A DNA stretch of 64,000 nucleotides from UBA7446 sp024639165 (GTDB lineage Bacteria > Bacteroidota > Bacteroidia > Flavobacteriales > Flavobacteriaceae), in assembly GCA_024639165.1 (NCBI GenBank), contig JAHEIX010000012.1, forward strand, positions 1 to 64,000, in the 5' to 3' direction. The position numbers and the translations under genes are program-made. A model generated the notes under the pieces. It was not told the origin of the DNA, did no database searches, and was given only the letters and a program-made list of their open reading frames with translations. Positions 52,102 to 61,100 of the stretch are shown piece by piece; the first letter of the stretch is position 1, and every line of letters begins with the position of its first letter.

Positions 52102-52859
52102 TAGTTCCAACGTTTTTGGTTAAACTGATTTCGTTTCCAATACCACATTATTACAAAGCCTGTCAGGGCCCCACCAATGTGGGCAATAAAGGCGGTATTG
52201 CTTGGGCTGAAGAAAGACCTCCCAGTGAGTGCTGAAATAGTATCTAAAAGTACAACGCCAGGGACAAAATACTTAGCTTTTATTGGCACTGGAAAAAACA
52301 ACAACATCAATTCTGCATTAGGAAACAAAAAAGCAAAGGCCACCAAAATCCCATACAAGGCACCAGAAGCACCCACCATAGAAAAATTGAAAGAGGTATA
52401 AAGACTGTTGAGTTGAGATTCTGAAATTACAGATTGCCAAGCAGTGCTGTAACGTTCAGATTGTAATAAATCTAGAACAGTTGACTCTGAAAAACCTGCT
52501 GAAACCAATTGCTCAATAATGGTACTTACTTGCGCATAGTTCACCGTTAATTGTACTAAGGCAGCACCGAGTCCTGCTGAAATATAAAAAAATAAGAATT
52601 TATTTTTACCCCACATTTGGGCCAAAGGCGAACCAAACATCCACAAACCAAACATATTAAATAATATGTGTGAAAAGCCGCCATGCATAAACATATGAGT
52701 GAGCAATTGCCAGATGCCGAAACGGTAGTTGCCAGGATAGTGCAAGGCCAATAAGTCTGTAACTAATCCTGTGATGTCAGGGCTTATCAAAAAGGTGCCA
52801 ACAAAAAATAGCACGTTAATGATAATCAGTTGTTTTACGATATCAGGGATTGATCTCAT
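52101..52859 (-). CDS. Rhomboid-family intramembrane serine protease, first copy
   Basis: A 252-residue rhomboid. The N-terminal helix is KQLIIINVLFFVGTFLI. Then come HMFMHGGFSHILFNMFGLWMFG with the conserved His-Asn helix, GASGALYGILVAF with the catalytic Ser, and AFIAHIGGALTGF with the catalytic His. A long soluble loop (about 90-140) separates helices. It overlaps mutL by ATGA and precedes the second rhomboid. Rhomboids cut single-pass membrane proteins within the bilayer; no substrate is known here. Confidence 0.92.
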   Translation of the reverse strand: MRSIPDIVKQLIIINVLFFVGTFLISPDITGLVTDLLALHYPGNYRFGIWQLLTHMFMHGGFSHILFNMFGLWMFGSPLAQMWGKNKFLFFYISAGLGAALVQLTVNYAQVSTIIEQLVSAGFSESTVLDLLQSERYSTAWQSVISESQLNSLYTSFNFSMVGASGALYGILVAFAFLFPNAELMLLFFPVPIKAKYFVPGVVLLDTISALTGRSFFSPSNTAFIAHIGGALTGFVIMWYWKRNQFNQKRWN

Positions 52860-54622
52860 GGGGTAAAAAAAGTTTCTAACGCATTTGCTGCTATCATTTT
52901 AAAGACCACTTTACCATCGGCGGTGCGATCAATTTCTTTACATGAGAGCAATTTATGTATCAATTCTATTTGTTCATGTGCTGCCAAAGACCTACCCGAC
53001 CTGATGCATCGTTGCTTGGCAAGGGTAAGCGCCATGATATCACGTTGAGAGAAGGCATGAACCGTGCCATTTGATAAAGGTGTCAGCCAAGCTGACAAAA
53101 AGTGTGGGACATCAGCTGCAGCAAAAACTTCTGGTATGGCTTCAAACTCAATCGTATCGCCCTCAGCACTTAACAAACGAAAACCCATATCGTGCAGCTC
53201 CTTTTTATGAGCTTTTAACAAATCAATACTGAGTTTATCTAAAGTAATCACCAAAGGGATGGCTAAGGCTTGAGAAGCAACAGTTTCATCATCCCATTTG
53301 TGCATAAACTCCTCATAAAGAATGCGTTCATGTGCCCTACGCTGATGCACAATCATAATGCCGTTATCGTGAGGTGCTATCAAATATTTCTGTTGCCATT
53401 GAAATGAGACATGGACATGATCCGTTTGGGGAGCTATTAGCGGTTCTGCATGTTCTTGTTCGGCTATGTCATCAAACCGTACGTTGCTAGTTGGCTGTTT
53501 TGATTGAGGTGATGCGCTAAAAGGATTGAAATTAGGGTTTACACTGATGTTAGGCGCTACGGGAGCGGCTTTGTGTTTGGCATATGGCGTTTCAAAGGAA
53601 GGATCTGTTGCAAAATCCAAGGCAGGCGCAATACTAAATTGCCCTAAACTGTGTTTGATGGCCGCGCGAAGTACGGCATACAAGGCATGGTCATCTTCAA
53701 ACTTAACTTCAGTTTTGGTAGGATGTATGTTGATATCCAGCTGTGCAGGCGGCACTTCAAGAAATAGAAAATAACCGGGCTGTTGATCTGGGGATAACAA
53801 TCCTTCAAAGGCTGCCAAAACGGCATGATGTAGATAGCCATTCTTAATAAAACGATTATTTACGAAGAAAAACTGCTGGTGCCTTGATTTTTTGGCAAAT
53901 TTTGGTTTCAAAACAAATCCACTGACTTCAACCAGTTCTGTTTTCTCATCAACAGGCACAAGACGTTCGTCAAATTTTGCGCCAAAAATATGTGATATGC
54001 GCTGGCGTCTGCTTGATGCTGGCAACTGAAAAACCTCACTTCCATTGTGTAAAAGTTCAAAATGGATATCGTGATGCACAAGCGCCACACGATGGAATTC
54101 GTCTGTAATATGTCTAAATTCTACTTGGGGTGATTTTAAAAAATTACGCCTAGCGGGAATATTAAAAAAGAGGTTTTTTACCGTTATGGAAGTGCCTTGC
54201 GCAGCTGTTGTGCGTTGTTGTTGGCTTACCTCAGAACCTGCTATATCTATGCGGACACCCAAATCATCCTGTTCGTTTTTGGTAATAAGCTGCACTTGTG
54301 CAACTGCGGCAATACTCGCCATCGCCTCGCCTCTGAAACCTTTGGTATTTAGTTTAAATAAATCTGCTGCGCTGCTAATTTTTGATGTAGCGTGACGTTC
54401 AAAGCACATGCGCGCATCATTCTCGCTCATGCCTTTGCCGTTGTCTACCACTTGTATGTGTGCCTTGCCTGCTTCTTTCACAACAAGTGATATGCGTGTT
54501 GCTCCAGCGTCAATAGCGTTTTCCAACAGCTCTTTAACTACGGAAGCGGGCCTTTGCACTACCTCACCTGCAGCAATTTGATTGGCTACATGGTCGGGAA
54601 GTAATTGAATAACGTCTCCCAT
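52856..54622 (-). CDS. mutL: DNA mismatch repair protein MutL
   Basis: A 588-residue mismatch-repair ATPase. The ATG at 54622 (MGDVIQLLPDHVANQIAAGEV) is the family start; a TTG three codons earlier is rejected. The GHKL ATPase motifs are ELLENAIDAGAT, DNGKGM, RHATSKI and GFRGEALASI-like GFRGEAMASI; the N-terminal domain ends near 330, followed by a Pro/Ser-rich linker (about 340-405). The C-terminal dimerisation domain has a changed endonuclease motif: HQRRAHERILYE (426-437) where nicking MutL proteins have DQHA-x2-E-x4-E, so the metal-binding Asp is His and the His is Arg. Loss of this Asp suggests weak or absent nicking. Overlaps the small TM gene's operon by 5 bases' gap. Confidence 0.95.
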   Translation of the reverse strand: MGDVIQLLPDHVANQIAAGEVVQRPASVVKELLENAIDAGATRISLVVKEAGKAHIQVVDNGKGMSENDARMCFERHATSKISSAADLFKLNTKGFRGEAMASIAAVAQVQLITKNEQDDLGVRIDIAGSEVSQQQRTTAAQGTSITVKNLFFNIPARRNFLKSPQVEFRHITDEFHRVALVHHDIHFELLHNGSEVFQLPASSRRQRISHIFGAKFDERLVPVDEKTELVEVSGFVLKPKFAKKSRHQQFFFVNNRFIKNGYLHHAVLAAFEGLLSPDQQPGYFLFLEVPPAQLDINIHPTKTEVKFEDDHALYAVLRAAIKHSLGQFSIAPALDFATDPSFETPYAKHKAAPVAPNISVNPNFNPFSASPQSKQPTSNVRFDDIAEQEHAEPLIAPQTDHVHVSFQWQQKYLIAPHDNGIMIVHQRRAHERILYEEFMHKWDDETVASQALAIPLVITLDKLSIDLLKAHKKELHDMGFRLLSAEGDTIEFEAIPEVFAAADVPHFLSAWLTPLSNGTVHAFSQRDIMALTLAKQRCIRSGRSLAAHEQIELIHKLLSCKEIDRTADGKVVFKMIAANALETFFTP

Positions 54623-54627
54623 ATTTT

Positions 54628-54909
54628 TCAAAAAATAGAGAGATCAAAATCAAGCACATAAAGAGCACCCAGCAACAACAAACCTATAAGCATCAATAAC
54701 AAGGGTGATACGCCTTTGTTATTTCGATTACGACTCATGTTGCGAGCTTCACGCCAATGTGCGCCAAAATCGTTTTTGTTGGGCATTTCACGATAGCGTT
54801 CAAAAGTATTTTCAAATGCATACGGATTTGTCTCCTCCTTACCCTTATAATAACGAGGGGTGTAGTTAAATCTTCTGTTGTTACGTTGTTTGTTAAAAGA
54901 TAGTCGCAC
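54628..54909 (-). CDS. Small single-pass membrane protein encoded before mutL
   Basis: A 93-residue protein starting at GTG (54909). The N-terminal two thirds are basic and polar (KQRNNRRFNYTPRYYKGKEE..., ARNMSRNRNNKG). One hydrophobic helix near the C-terminus (SPLLLMLIGLLLLGALYVL, about 67-86) ends the protein with DFDLSIF. Proteins of this form encoded ahead of mutL in Flavobacteriaceae are sometimes labelled riboflavin synthase subunit beta; nothing in this sequence supports that enzyme. It heads the mutL-rhomboid-rhomboid unit. Confidence 0.75.
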   Translation of the reverse strand: MRLSFNKQRNNRRFNYTPRYYKGKEETNPYAFENTFERYREMPNKNDFGAHWREARNMSRNRNNKGVSPLLLMLIGLLLLGALYVLDFDLSIF

Positions 54910-54926
54910 GATCTCGGATTGATTAT

Positions 54927-54958
54927 CAAATGTACAAAAAGCGGACTAATACCTACAA
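54927..54958 (-). promoter_or_regulatory. mutL-operon promoter (TTG-N21-TACATTTG)
   Basis: Minus-strand TTG at 54958-54956, 21 bases, then the exact -7 box TACATTTG (54934-54927), 17 bases before the GTG start. It lies next to the facing -7 box of the DHH gene at 54963, so the two divergent promoters overlap. Confidence 0.6.
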
Positions 54959-54962
54959 TAGC

Positions 54963-54970
54963 TATCTTTG
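54963..54970 (+). promoter_or_regulatory. -7 box (TATCTTTG) of the DHH phosphoesterase gene
   Basis: An exact TAnnTTTG match ends 4 bases before the ATG at 54975, implying a leaderless transcript. No clear -33 TTG at the expected distance. Confidence 0.5.
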
Positions 54971-54974
54971 TTTT

Positions 54975-55979
54975 ATGATTAAGAACCAACTCGAACAATT
55001 AAAGCAATGGCTAGACAAGCCAGCAACGGTCGTCATTATACCTCACAAAAACCCCGATGGCGATGCCATGGGGAGCTGTTTGGCTTGGCAGGGCATGCTA
55101 AATCAACTAGGGCATAGCACCTCCGTTATCGCACCCAACGACTACCCTACCTTCTTACATTGGCTCCCGGGGCACGATGGCGTATTGATTTATGAAAACG
55201 ACCAAGAACTAGCAGACAAGCTAATTGCTGGGGCAGATATGGTTTTTACGCTTGACTTTAACACGCTCAAACGCATTGACCAAATGGGTGCTCGTGTAGC
55301 AGAAAGTGCTGCCAAAAAAGTCATGATTGATCATCATCAAGAACCCGACGATTATGCTGATATCACGTTCTCAAATCCCGCCATAGGCTCAACCTGTGAG
55401 TTTGTGTTTCAAATTATTGATGCCATGGGTCTTGCCAAACATATAAACCAAGACATTGCCAGTTGCCTCTACACAGGAATCGTTACTGACACAGGATCGT
55501 TTAGATTCCCAAGTGTTACCTCAGCTACCCACCGTGCAGTAGCTACTCTGATTGATGCTGGTGCCAACCACAGTGAAATTCACGAAAAAATCAAAGACAA
55601 TGCAAGACCTGACAGATTAAAGCTATTGGGAATTGCGCTCAAAAACATGGTTTTTATTTCGGAATATAAGACAGCCTATATTACCATAAGTCAAGACGAA
55701 TTAGACGCTTGCAACTACCAGAAAGGCGACACAGAAGGTTTTGTTAATTACGGACTTTCTGTCGCTGGAATTGAAATGGCTGTACTTATGACAGAAAGCA
55801 AAAAGGAAGAGATGATTAAAATTTCCTTTAGAAGTAAAGGAGATTTGGCCGTTAATCTTTTTGCTAAAACCTATTTCGAAGGGGGTGGCCACATCAACGC
55901 AGCAGGCGGAAAATCGGACAAATCACTTCGAGAGACAGAAGCGTATTTCCTCAAATCACTGGCTGCATTTTTATCGTGA
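54975..55979 (+). CDS. DHH-DHHA1 phosphoesterase (NrnA-like oligoribonuclease/pAp phosphatase)
   Basis: A 334-residue DHH-family phosphoesterase. I use the ATG at 54975 (MIKNQLEQLKQWLDK) rather than the one at 54930, because the promoter box lies between them. Metal motifs: VIIPHKNPDGDAMGSCLAW, FTLDFNTLKR, IDHHQEPDDY (DHH) and TDTGSFRFPS. The DHHA1 substrate motif is FEGGGHINAAGG near the C-terminus. NrnA degrades nanoRNA and 3'-phosphoadenosine 5'-phosphate; some members also cleave linear dinucleotides such as pApA, which would connect it with the 7TM-HD enzyme at 24.8 kb. Substrate not proven here. Confidence 0.92.
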   Translation: MIKNQLEQLKQWLDKPATVVIIPHKNPDGDAMGSCLAWQGMLNQLGHSTSVIAPNDYPTFLHWLPGHDGVLIYENDQELADKLIAGADMVFTLDFNTLKRIDQMGARVAESAAKKVMIDHHQEPDDYADITFSNPAIGSTCEFVFQIIDAMGLAKHINQDIASCLYTGIVTDTGSFRFPSVTSATHRAVATLIDAGANHSEIHEKIKDNARPDRLKLLGIALKNMVFISEYKTAYITISQDELDACNYQKGDTEGFVNYGLSVAGIEMAVLMTESKKEEMIKISFRSKGDLAVNLFAKTYFEGGGHINAAGGKSDKSLRETEAYFLKSLAAFLS

Positions 55980-56018
55980 CCGCATATTTTGTACTTTTCC
56001 AATCTTAAATTTTAAATT

Positions 56019-57104
56019 ATGAACAACAAAATCCTATTCGCTGCATTCATTTTTACCCTAATCGTTGGATGCTCAACTTCAAAAAATGGCGTTGAAAAAG
56101 GGCTTTATGCTGAATTCAATACCAATAAAGGAACCATCACCCTTCAACTTGCTTTCGATCAAACTCCCAATACGGTAGCAAACTTTGTTTCCTTGGCAGA
56201 AGGAACGAACAACCAAGTAGACAGCACCTATTTAGGTAAAAAATATTATGATGGACTTGTCTTTCACCGTGTTATCCCTGATTTCATGATACAAGGTGGT
56301 GACCCCACAGCAACGGGAACCGGTGGTCCTGGATATGCTTTTGAGGATGAGATTGTTGAAACCCTAAAACACGATGGCCCTGGTGTCTTGTCTATGGCCA
56401 ATGCAGGCCCTAATACCAACGGCAGTCAGTTTTTTATAACCCACAAGGAAACCCCTTGGCTCGATGGCAAACACAGTGTTTTTGGCAAGGTGATTTCTGG
56501 TCAAGAAGTGGTTGACTCTATTCAACAAAATGACACCATCGTTTCCGTTAACATTATCCGTAAAGGCAGCAAAGCAAGAAAATTTAAAGCAGCCAAAATT
56601 TTCGATGCCTATTTTGATGGTATTGAAGAGAGAAAAGCAGCCAAGCTTGCTGCGCAAGAACAGGTAAAATCCGATAAGGTAGCAGCCTTGAGTAAACTAA
56701 AAGAAAATACAACCACTACCGATAGTGGATTGGCCTATGTGATTACAACTAAAACAGATGGTGCGCAGGTCGTTGCGGGAAAGACCGCAAAAACGCACTA
56801 TGCCGTGTATTTTGAAAATGGAGATTTATTGGATACTTCAATAGCTGAGGTTGCAAAGGCTTATGACAAATTTGATCAAAGGCGTGAGAGCGGTGGTGGC
56901 TATATCCCCATTGAGGCGCGTATTGATCCAGAAGTGTCGCTTATTGCAGGCTTCAAAGAGGGCTTGTCCTTGCTTAAAGAAGGTGAGAAAGCAACATTAT
57001 ACCTTCCGTATCAAATCGCCTATGGCGAGCAGGGAAATTCCGTAATTCCACCCAAATCAACCCTTATTTTTGAAGTGGAAATTGTAGCACTCCTCGGGGA
57101 ATGA
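56019..57104 (+). CDS. Cyclophilin-FKBP double peptidyl-prolyl isomerase lipoprotein
   Basis: A 361-residue lipoprotein (FIFTLIVGC, Cys18) with two unrelated isomerase domains. The cyclophilin domain (about 27-185) shows FVSLAEG, YDGLVFHRVIPDFMIQGGDPTATGTGGPGY, GVLSMANAGPNTNGSQFFITHKETPWLDGKHSVFG. A basic helical linker (AKLAAQEQVKSDKVAALSKLKEN) leads to an FKBP domain (about 230-361, TDSGLAYVITTKTDGAQ... EGEKATLYLPYQIAYGEQGNSVIPPKSTLIFEVEIVAL). The FKBP FDSS motif appears as LLDTS with an inserted loop before IPIEARID. It should help fold periplasmic or outer-membrane proteins. Overlaps the next gene by ATGA. Confidence 0.93.
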   Translation: MNNKILFAAFIFTLIVGCSTSKNGVEKGLYAEFNTNKGTITLQLAFDQTPNTVANFVSLAEGTNNQVDSTYLGKKYYDGLVFHRVIPDFMIQGGDPTATGTGGPGYAFEDEIVETLKHDGPGVLSMANAGPNTNGSQFFITHKETPWLDGKHSVFGKVISGQEVVDSIQQNDTIVSVNIIRKGSKARKFKAAKIFDAYFDGIEERKAAKLAAQEQVKSDKVAALSKLKENTTTTDSGLAYVITTKTDGAQVVAGKTAKTHYAVYFENGDLLDTSIAEVAKAYDKFDQRRESGGGYIPIEARIDPEVSLIAGFKEGLSLLKEGEKATLYLPYQIAYGEQGNSVIPPKSTLIFEVEIVALLGE

Positions 57105-58135
57105 TTTTCAAGATGCGGCACTTCATACTGCTGTGTTTATTCCTGTTCTTTTTGGGTTTTTTAATGCTGACTTTTGACAATGAATGGGTACACGCTCTTT
57201 ATGGCCAAAGCATTTATCCCAACATATCAGCCCTCAATCAGTTTTTGTGGTCAAAAGTGCCCTTTTCAATTGGAGACTTTGGCTACATTATGGGAATATT
57301 ATTTGTCCTTTTTCGATTGAGGCACTTTAAATTGAAGCGTCATATTGGGCAGGTGCTTGCTAATGTCTTTATCATCGTTAGTTTGTTCTATATTTCTTGG
57401 GGAATGCATTATTTTAAAACCCCATTACGGGTTTCGCGAACGCTACCCACTACAATATCATTGGAACATTTGAAAGAGACTACGCAACATTATGCCCTTA
57501 CATTAACTGCGCAACACCAACAAATAAGCCATGATTCTTTAAAAGCAGTTGTCACTCCGCTGGAAACGGATGCGCTGCTTGCCTTAGCTACCAAGACTAT
57601 GGAACATTCCAGCTTGCGCCCCCCTAGAGCACATGGAAAAGCAAAAGCTACCCTGTTCCCTACCATGTTGAGTTATATGGGTTTTGGTGGGTATTTAAAT
57701 CCCTTTACACACGAAGCGCAAGTAAATACCTTGCAGCCAAAGCTTCGTATACTTACGACTGCTTGTCACGAGATTGCACATCAATGGGGAATAGCAGCAG
57801 AGGACGAAGCCAACTATTTCAGCATCAAAGCATCGACTGCATCTGACAACGCAGTGGTTAGCTATGCAGGTCACCTATTGGCATTTCAACACATGATTAA
57901 TAGCCTCTACAAGGCTGATGCAAAGCAAGCTAAAGCAATAATGGCTAAGCTACCTGAAGGAATTCTTGAAAATATTAGCGAAGTACGTACGTTTTGGGAA
58001 AAGTATCAAAACCCTTTTGAGAAGGTTTTTGAGCGAAGTTATGACCAATACCTAAAAGTCAACCAACAGCAAGCAGGGATTCAAAGCTACTCGCTGGTGG
58101 TCGATCTTTTGGTTGATGATTTTATCAATCAATAA
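57101..58135 (+). CDS. DUF3810 family membrane protein, putative zinc metallopeptidase
   Basis: A 344-residue protein of the Bacteroidota DUF3810 family. Three N-terminal membrane helices (HFILLCLFLFFLGFLML, FGYIMGILFVLF, VLANVFIIVSLFYISW) precede an extracellular domain. That domain contains HEIAHQWG, an HExxH zinc-protease signature, followed by EDEANYFS, where a Glu could be the third ligand, as in gluzincins. The metal site supports peptidase activity, but none has been shown to my knowledge. Coupled to the isomerase gene by ATGA; its 3' end overlaps the convergent propeller gene by 11 bases. Confidence 0.82.
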   Translation: MIFKMRHFILLCLFLFFLGFLMLTFDNEWVHALYGQSIYPNISALNQFLWSKVPFSIGDFGYIMGILFVLFRLRHFKLKRHIGQVLANVFIIVSLFYISWGMHYFKTPLRVSRTLPTTISLEHLKETTQHYALTLTAQHQQISHDSLKAVVTPLETDALLALATKTMEHSSLRPPRAHGKAKATLFPTMLSYMGFGGYLNPFTHEAQVNTLQPKLRILTTACHEIAHQWGIAAEDEANYFSIKASTASDNAVVSYAGHLLAFQHMINSLYKADAKQAKAIMAKLPEGILENISEVRTFWEKYQNPFEKVFERSYDQYLKVNQQQAGIQSYSLVVDLLVDDFINQ

Positions 58136-61100
58136 TTACAGGTAAGCCTAAGGCCTCGCTGTTTTGTATTGCTTTCGCTGTTGCAGCAGCCAGTGCATCC
58201 ACTTGAAGCGACAATGTATTGAGCAGCACAACTGCCATATCATAGCTTTCCATTTGCATTGCCGTTGGACCGTAGGTGTTGGAGTAAAAACCTCTAGATG
58301 CCACAGATATTCTAAAAGAAAGCGTTGGCGAGTCTTTCTCCCCTACTTCTCCCTTAGCATCACTGCCGTTAATTCTGCGTGCCAAAGCATGTTGTTCATT
58401 CTGCAAGCTAAATACGGTCTTATAGAGAGCATCTTGGTTTTCCTGTGCAAAGCCAATAGCTTTTGATAAAGCAGCTATTTTTTTCTTGGTTTTATCAAGC
58501 GTTTTATTCATTTTTTCTGCTGCTATATAGAGTTCGTTAAGCTTAGTTTTGTAAGCAAGATGCGAAGCAGCTTCTGGATTTGTCAGCACATTTTGACGTA
58601 GTCGTGTTACTTTAAATGCTTCCATTTGTGAAAGCTGGCGTAAGGTGCCATTATGCTTTTTAAACAATTGTACATAGTACGTGCCTGGTGCTACATCTGA
58701 ACGCAACCCTGTGCCATTATCACGACTGGAATGGATATCCAAAGCTGATGCAAGACGCTCTCGTAAATCCCAATGCTTTCGATGGATTCCTTTGCTATAT
58801 GGGCCCGTTAGCTCCGTTAGCACCTTACCAGAAGCATTTGTCACCCGCAAAATGGCTTGTGGTTTCTTCTCAAAATCTTCGTCGTCCAATGCCTTCCAAC
58901 CTGGGAATGGAATGTCCTTTTTGTCTTTCTTTAGTTTCTTTTCAGATGCCTTACGTTTGGCTTTCATGGTTTTGATGTCATCAGCTATATAGTACGTGAA
59001 CTGTGCGCCATAAGTTGGGTTTTTAGCTGTGTAAAAAGACGCCCCTTGACTAGAGGTGCCGCCACGCTCTTGCACATACTGCAAGGCTTTTTTTACTGGA
59101 AAAAGCTGATTGCCATTAGCTAAATTTTCAGCTGAAATACCACGTAAGGGGCTATAATCATCTAGAATATAGTAACTACGCCCAAAAGTAGCAGCTACCA
59201 AATCGTTTTCACGCTTTTGGATAGCCAAATCACGAACAGAAATCGTGGGCATCCCATTGCTGAATTTATGCCAATTATCCCCTTGGTTAAGACTTATATA
59301 AACTCCGTATTCTGTTCCTAAAAACAACAATTTCGGATTTACGTGATCTTGAACCAATCGCCATATGAGCGTTCCTTCTGGAATACCTTCTGTAATGGAT
59401 TTCCACGACTTCCCGCCATTGGTTGTCTTGTAGAGCATAGGGCGATAGTCACCAAATTTGTGATTATCCAATGCCACATAGGCAATGTTGGCGTCAAACA
59501 TATCAGCTTTGATATCGTTAACAAAAGCAGTAGCAGGTGCGTCGGGAAGCTTATCAACAGTCACCGCAGTCCATGTAGCACCTCCGTCTTTGGTGGTGTG
59601 CAAGAGACCGTCGTCTGTACCGGCATATAATATGTTTTCGTCTTGTGCAGATTCGGCTAGAGAAGTAATGGTATTATACGTTGACATGGCGTATACATCC
59701 CAAGCGGCATCCCAGCTCTGTTTTCGGCCCATAATTGGCAAGGCTAAGCGCTCTTCATTTTTTGTCAAATCAGTTGATATAGCAGCCCAACTGTCTCCCC
59801 TATTTTCTGAACGCCAAACACGCTGCGAACCGAAATAAAGGCGTTTTGGGTTGTGTTGGCTCACCAATATGGGTGCGTCCCAGTTGAAACGTTCATAAGG
59901 CTCGTCTAGTCCGTTCTGAGGGCGTATATAAACTGCTTCACCTGTTGTTCTGTCCACACGATGTAAATTACCCTGTTGTGATTGGGCATACACAATAGCT
60001 GGATTACCCGGCTCTGTAGCAGGCTGGTGTCCATCGCCTCCCAATAACACAAACCAGTCTGCGTTACTAATACCATTTCTATTAAAGGTCTGAGAAGGAC
60101 CTCCCTGAGTATTATTGTCTTGCGTTCCCCCAAAAATATTATAGAAGGGATATGCATCATCCACAGCAAGCTTGTAAAACTGCGTCAAGGGCAGGTTGTT
60201 GACAAATTTCCAGTTTTCTGTATCGTCAAAGGTTTCGTACAGTCCCCCATCCGTACCCACTAAAATATAATTGGGGTCGTTGGCTTTAAACACCATCGCG
60301 TGGCTATCCACGTGTTTTTTGGTTTCGTTCATCTGATAGAAAGTTTTACCTCCATTTTCAGAAACCAATACGTAATTATTCATCAAAAATATTTTGTCAA
60401 ACACATGTGGAGAGGCAATTAGTTCTTGGTAATAATGCGGTCCTGTCCCCCCAGAGACAGTATCGGACATTTTTTTCCAACTTTCACCTCCGTTCTCAGA
60501 ACGATACACGGCACCTTCTCGCCTTTCCAGTTCAATAGCTGCATACAACACATCGGGTTTTTGAGGGGATATTGTCAAACCAATTTTACCCATTTCCGAA
60601 GATGGTAGCCCGGTTTTAAGTTTTCGCCAGCGCTCACCACCATCAACAGATTTGTACAAGGCTGTGCCAGGGCCACCACCCATATAAGCAGCTACATTGC
60701 GATGGCGTTGCCAGCTGGCTGCATAGAGTACGTTTGGGTCGCGAGGGTCAATAACAAGGTCAGTAACTCCAGTCCATTCGTCCAGATCCATCGTTTGTTT
60801 CCATGAATTACCACCATCAGTAGATTTATATAAACCGCGTTCGCCACCAGAACTCCACAAAGGGCCTTGAGCAGCTACCCATAGCGTATTTGAATCTGTT
60901 GGGTGTACAATTATTTTAGAAATATGTTCTGACTTTTTAAGCCCTTTATTTGCCCAAGTCTTGCCTCCATCACGGCTCAAATACAGCCCATGACCAATTC
61001 CTACGTGTCTACCGCCTACATTCTCACCCGTTCCAAGCCAAACGGTTTGGCTGTTGTTAGGATCAAGTGTAATTGCGCCTGTGGAATAGAATGATTGCTT

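Noticed and set aside
52102..52110. TTG-led extension of the second rhomboid
   Set aside because: ATG at 52101 overlaps the upstream stop as TAATG, a normal coupling; the three added residues bring nothing.
54623..54631. TTG-led extension of mutL
   Set aside because: ATG at 54622 matches the conserved MutL N-terminus and lies 5 bases after the stop of the small upstream gene.
54930..54974. Upstream ATG for the DHH gene
   Set aside because: The -7 box at 54963 falls inside this extension, and the 15 added residues are not family-like.
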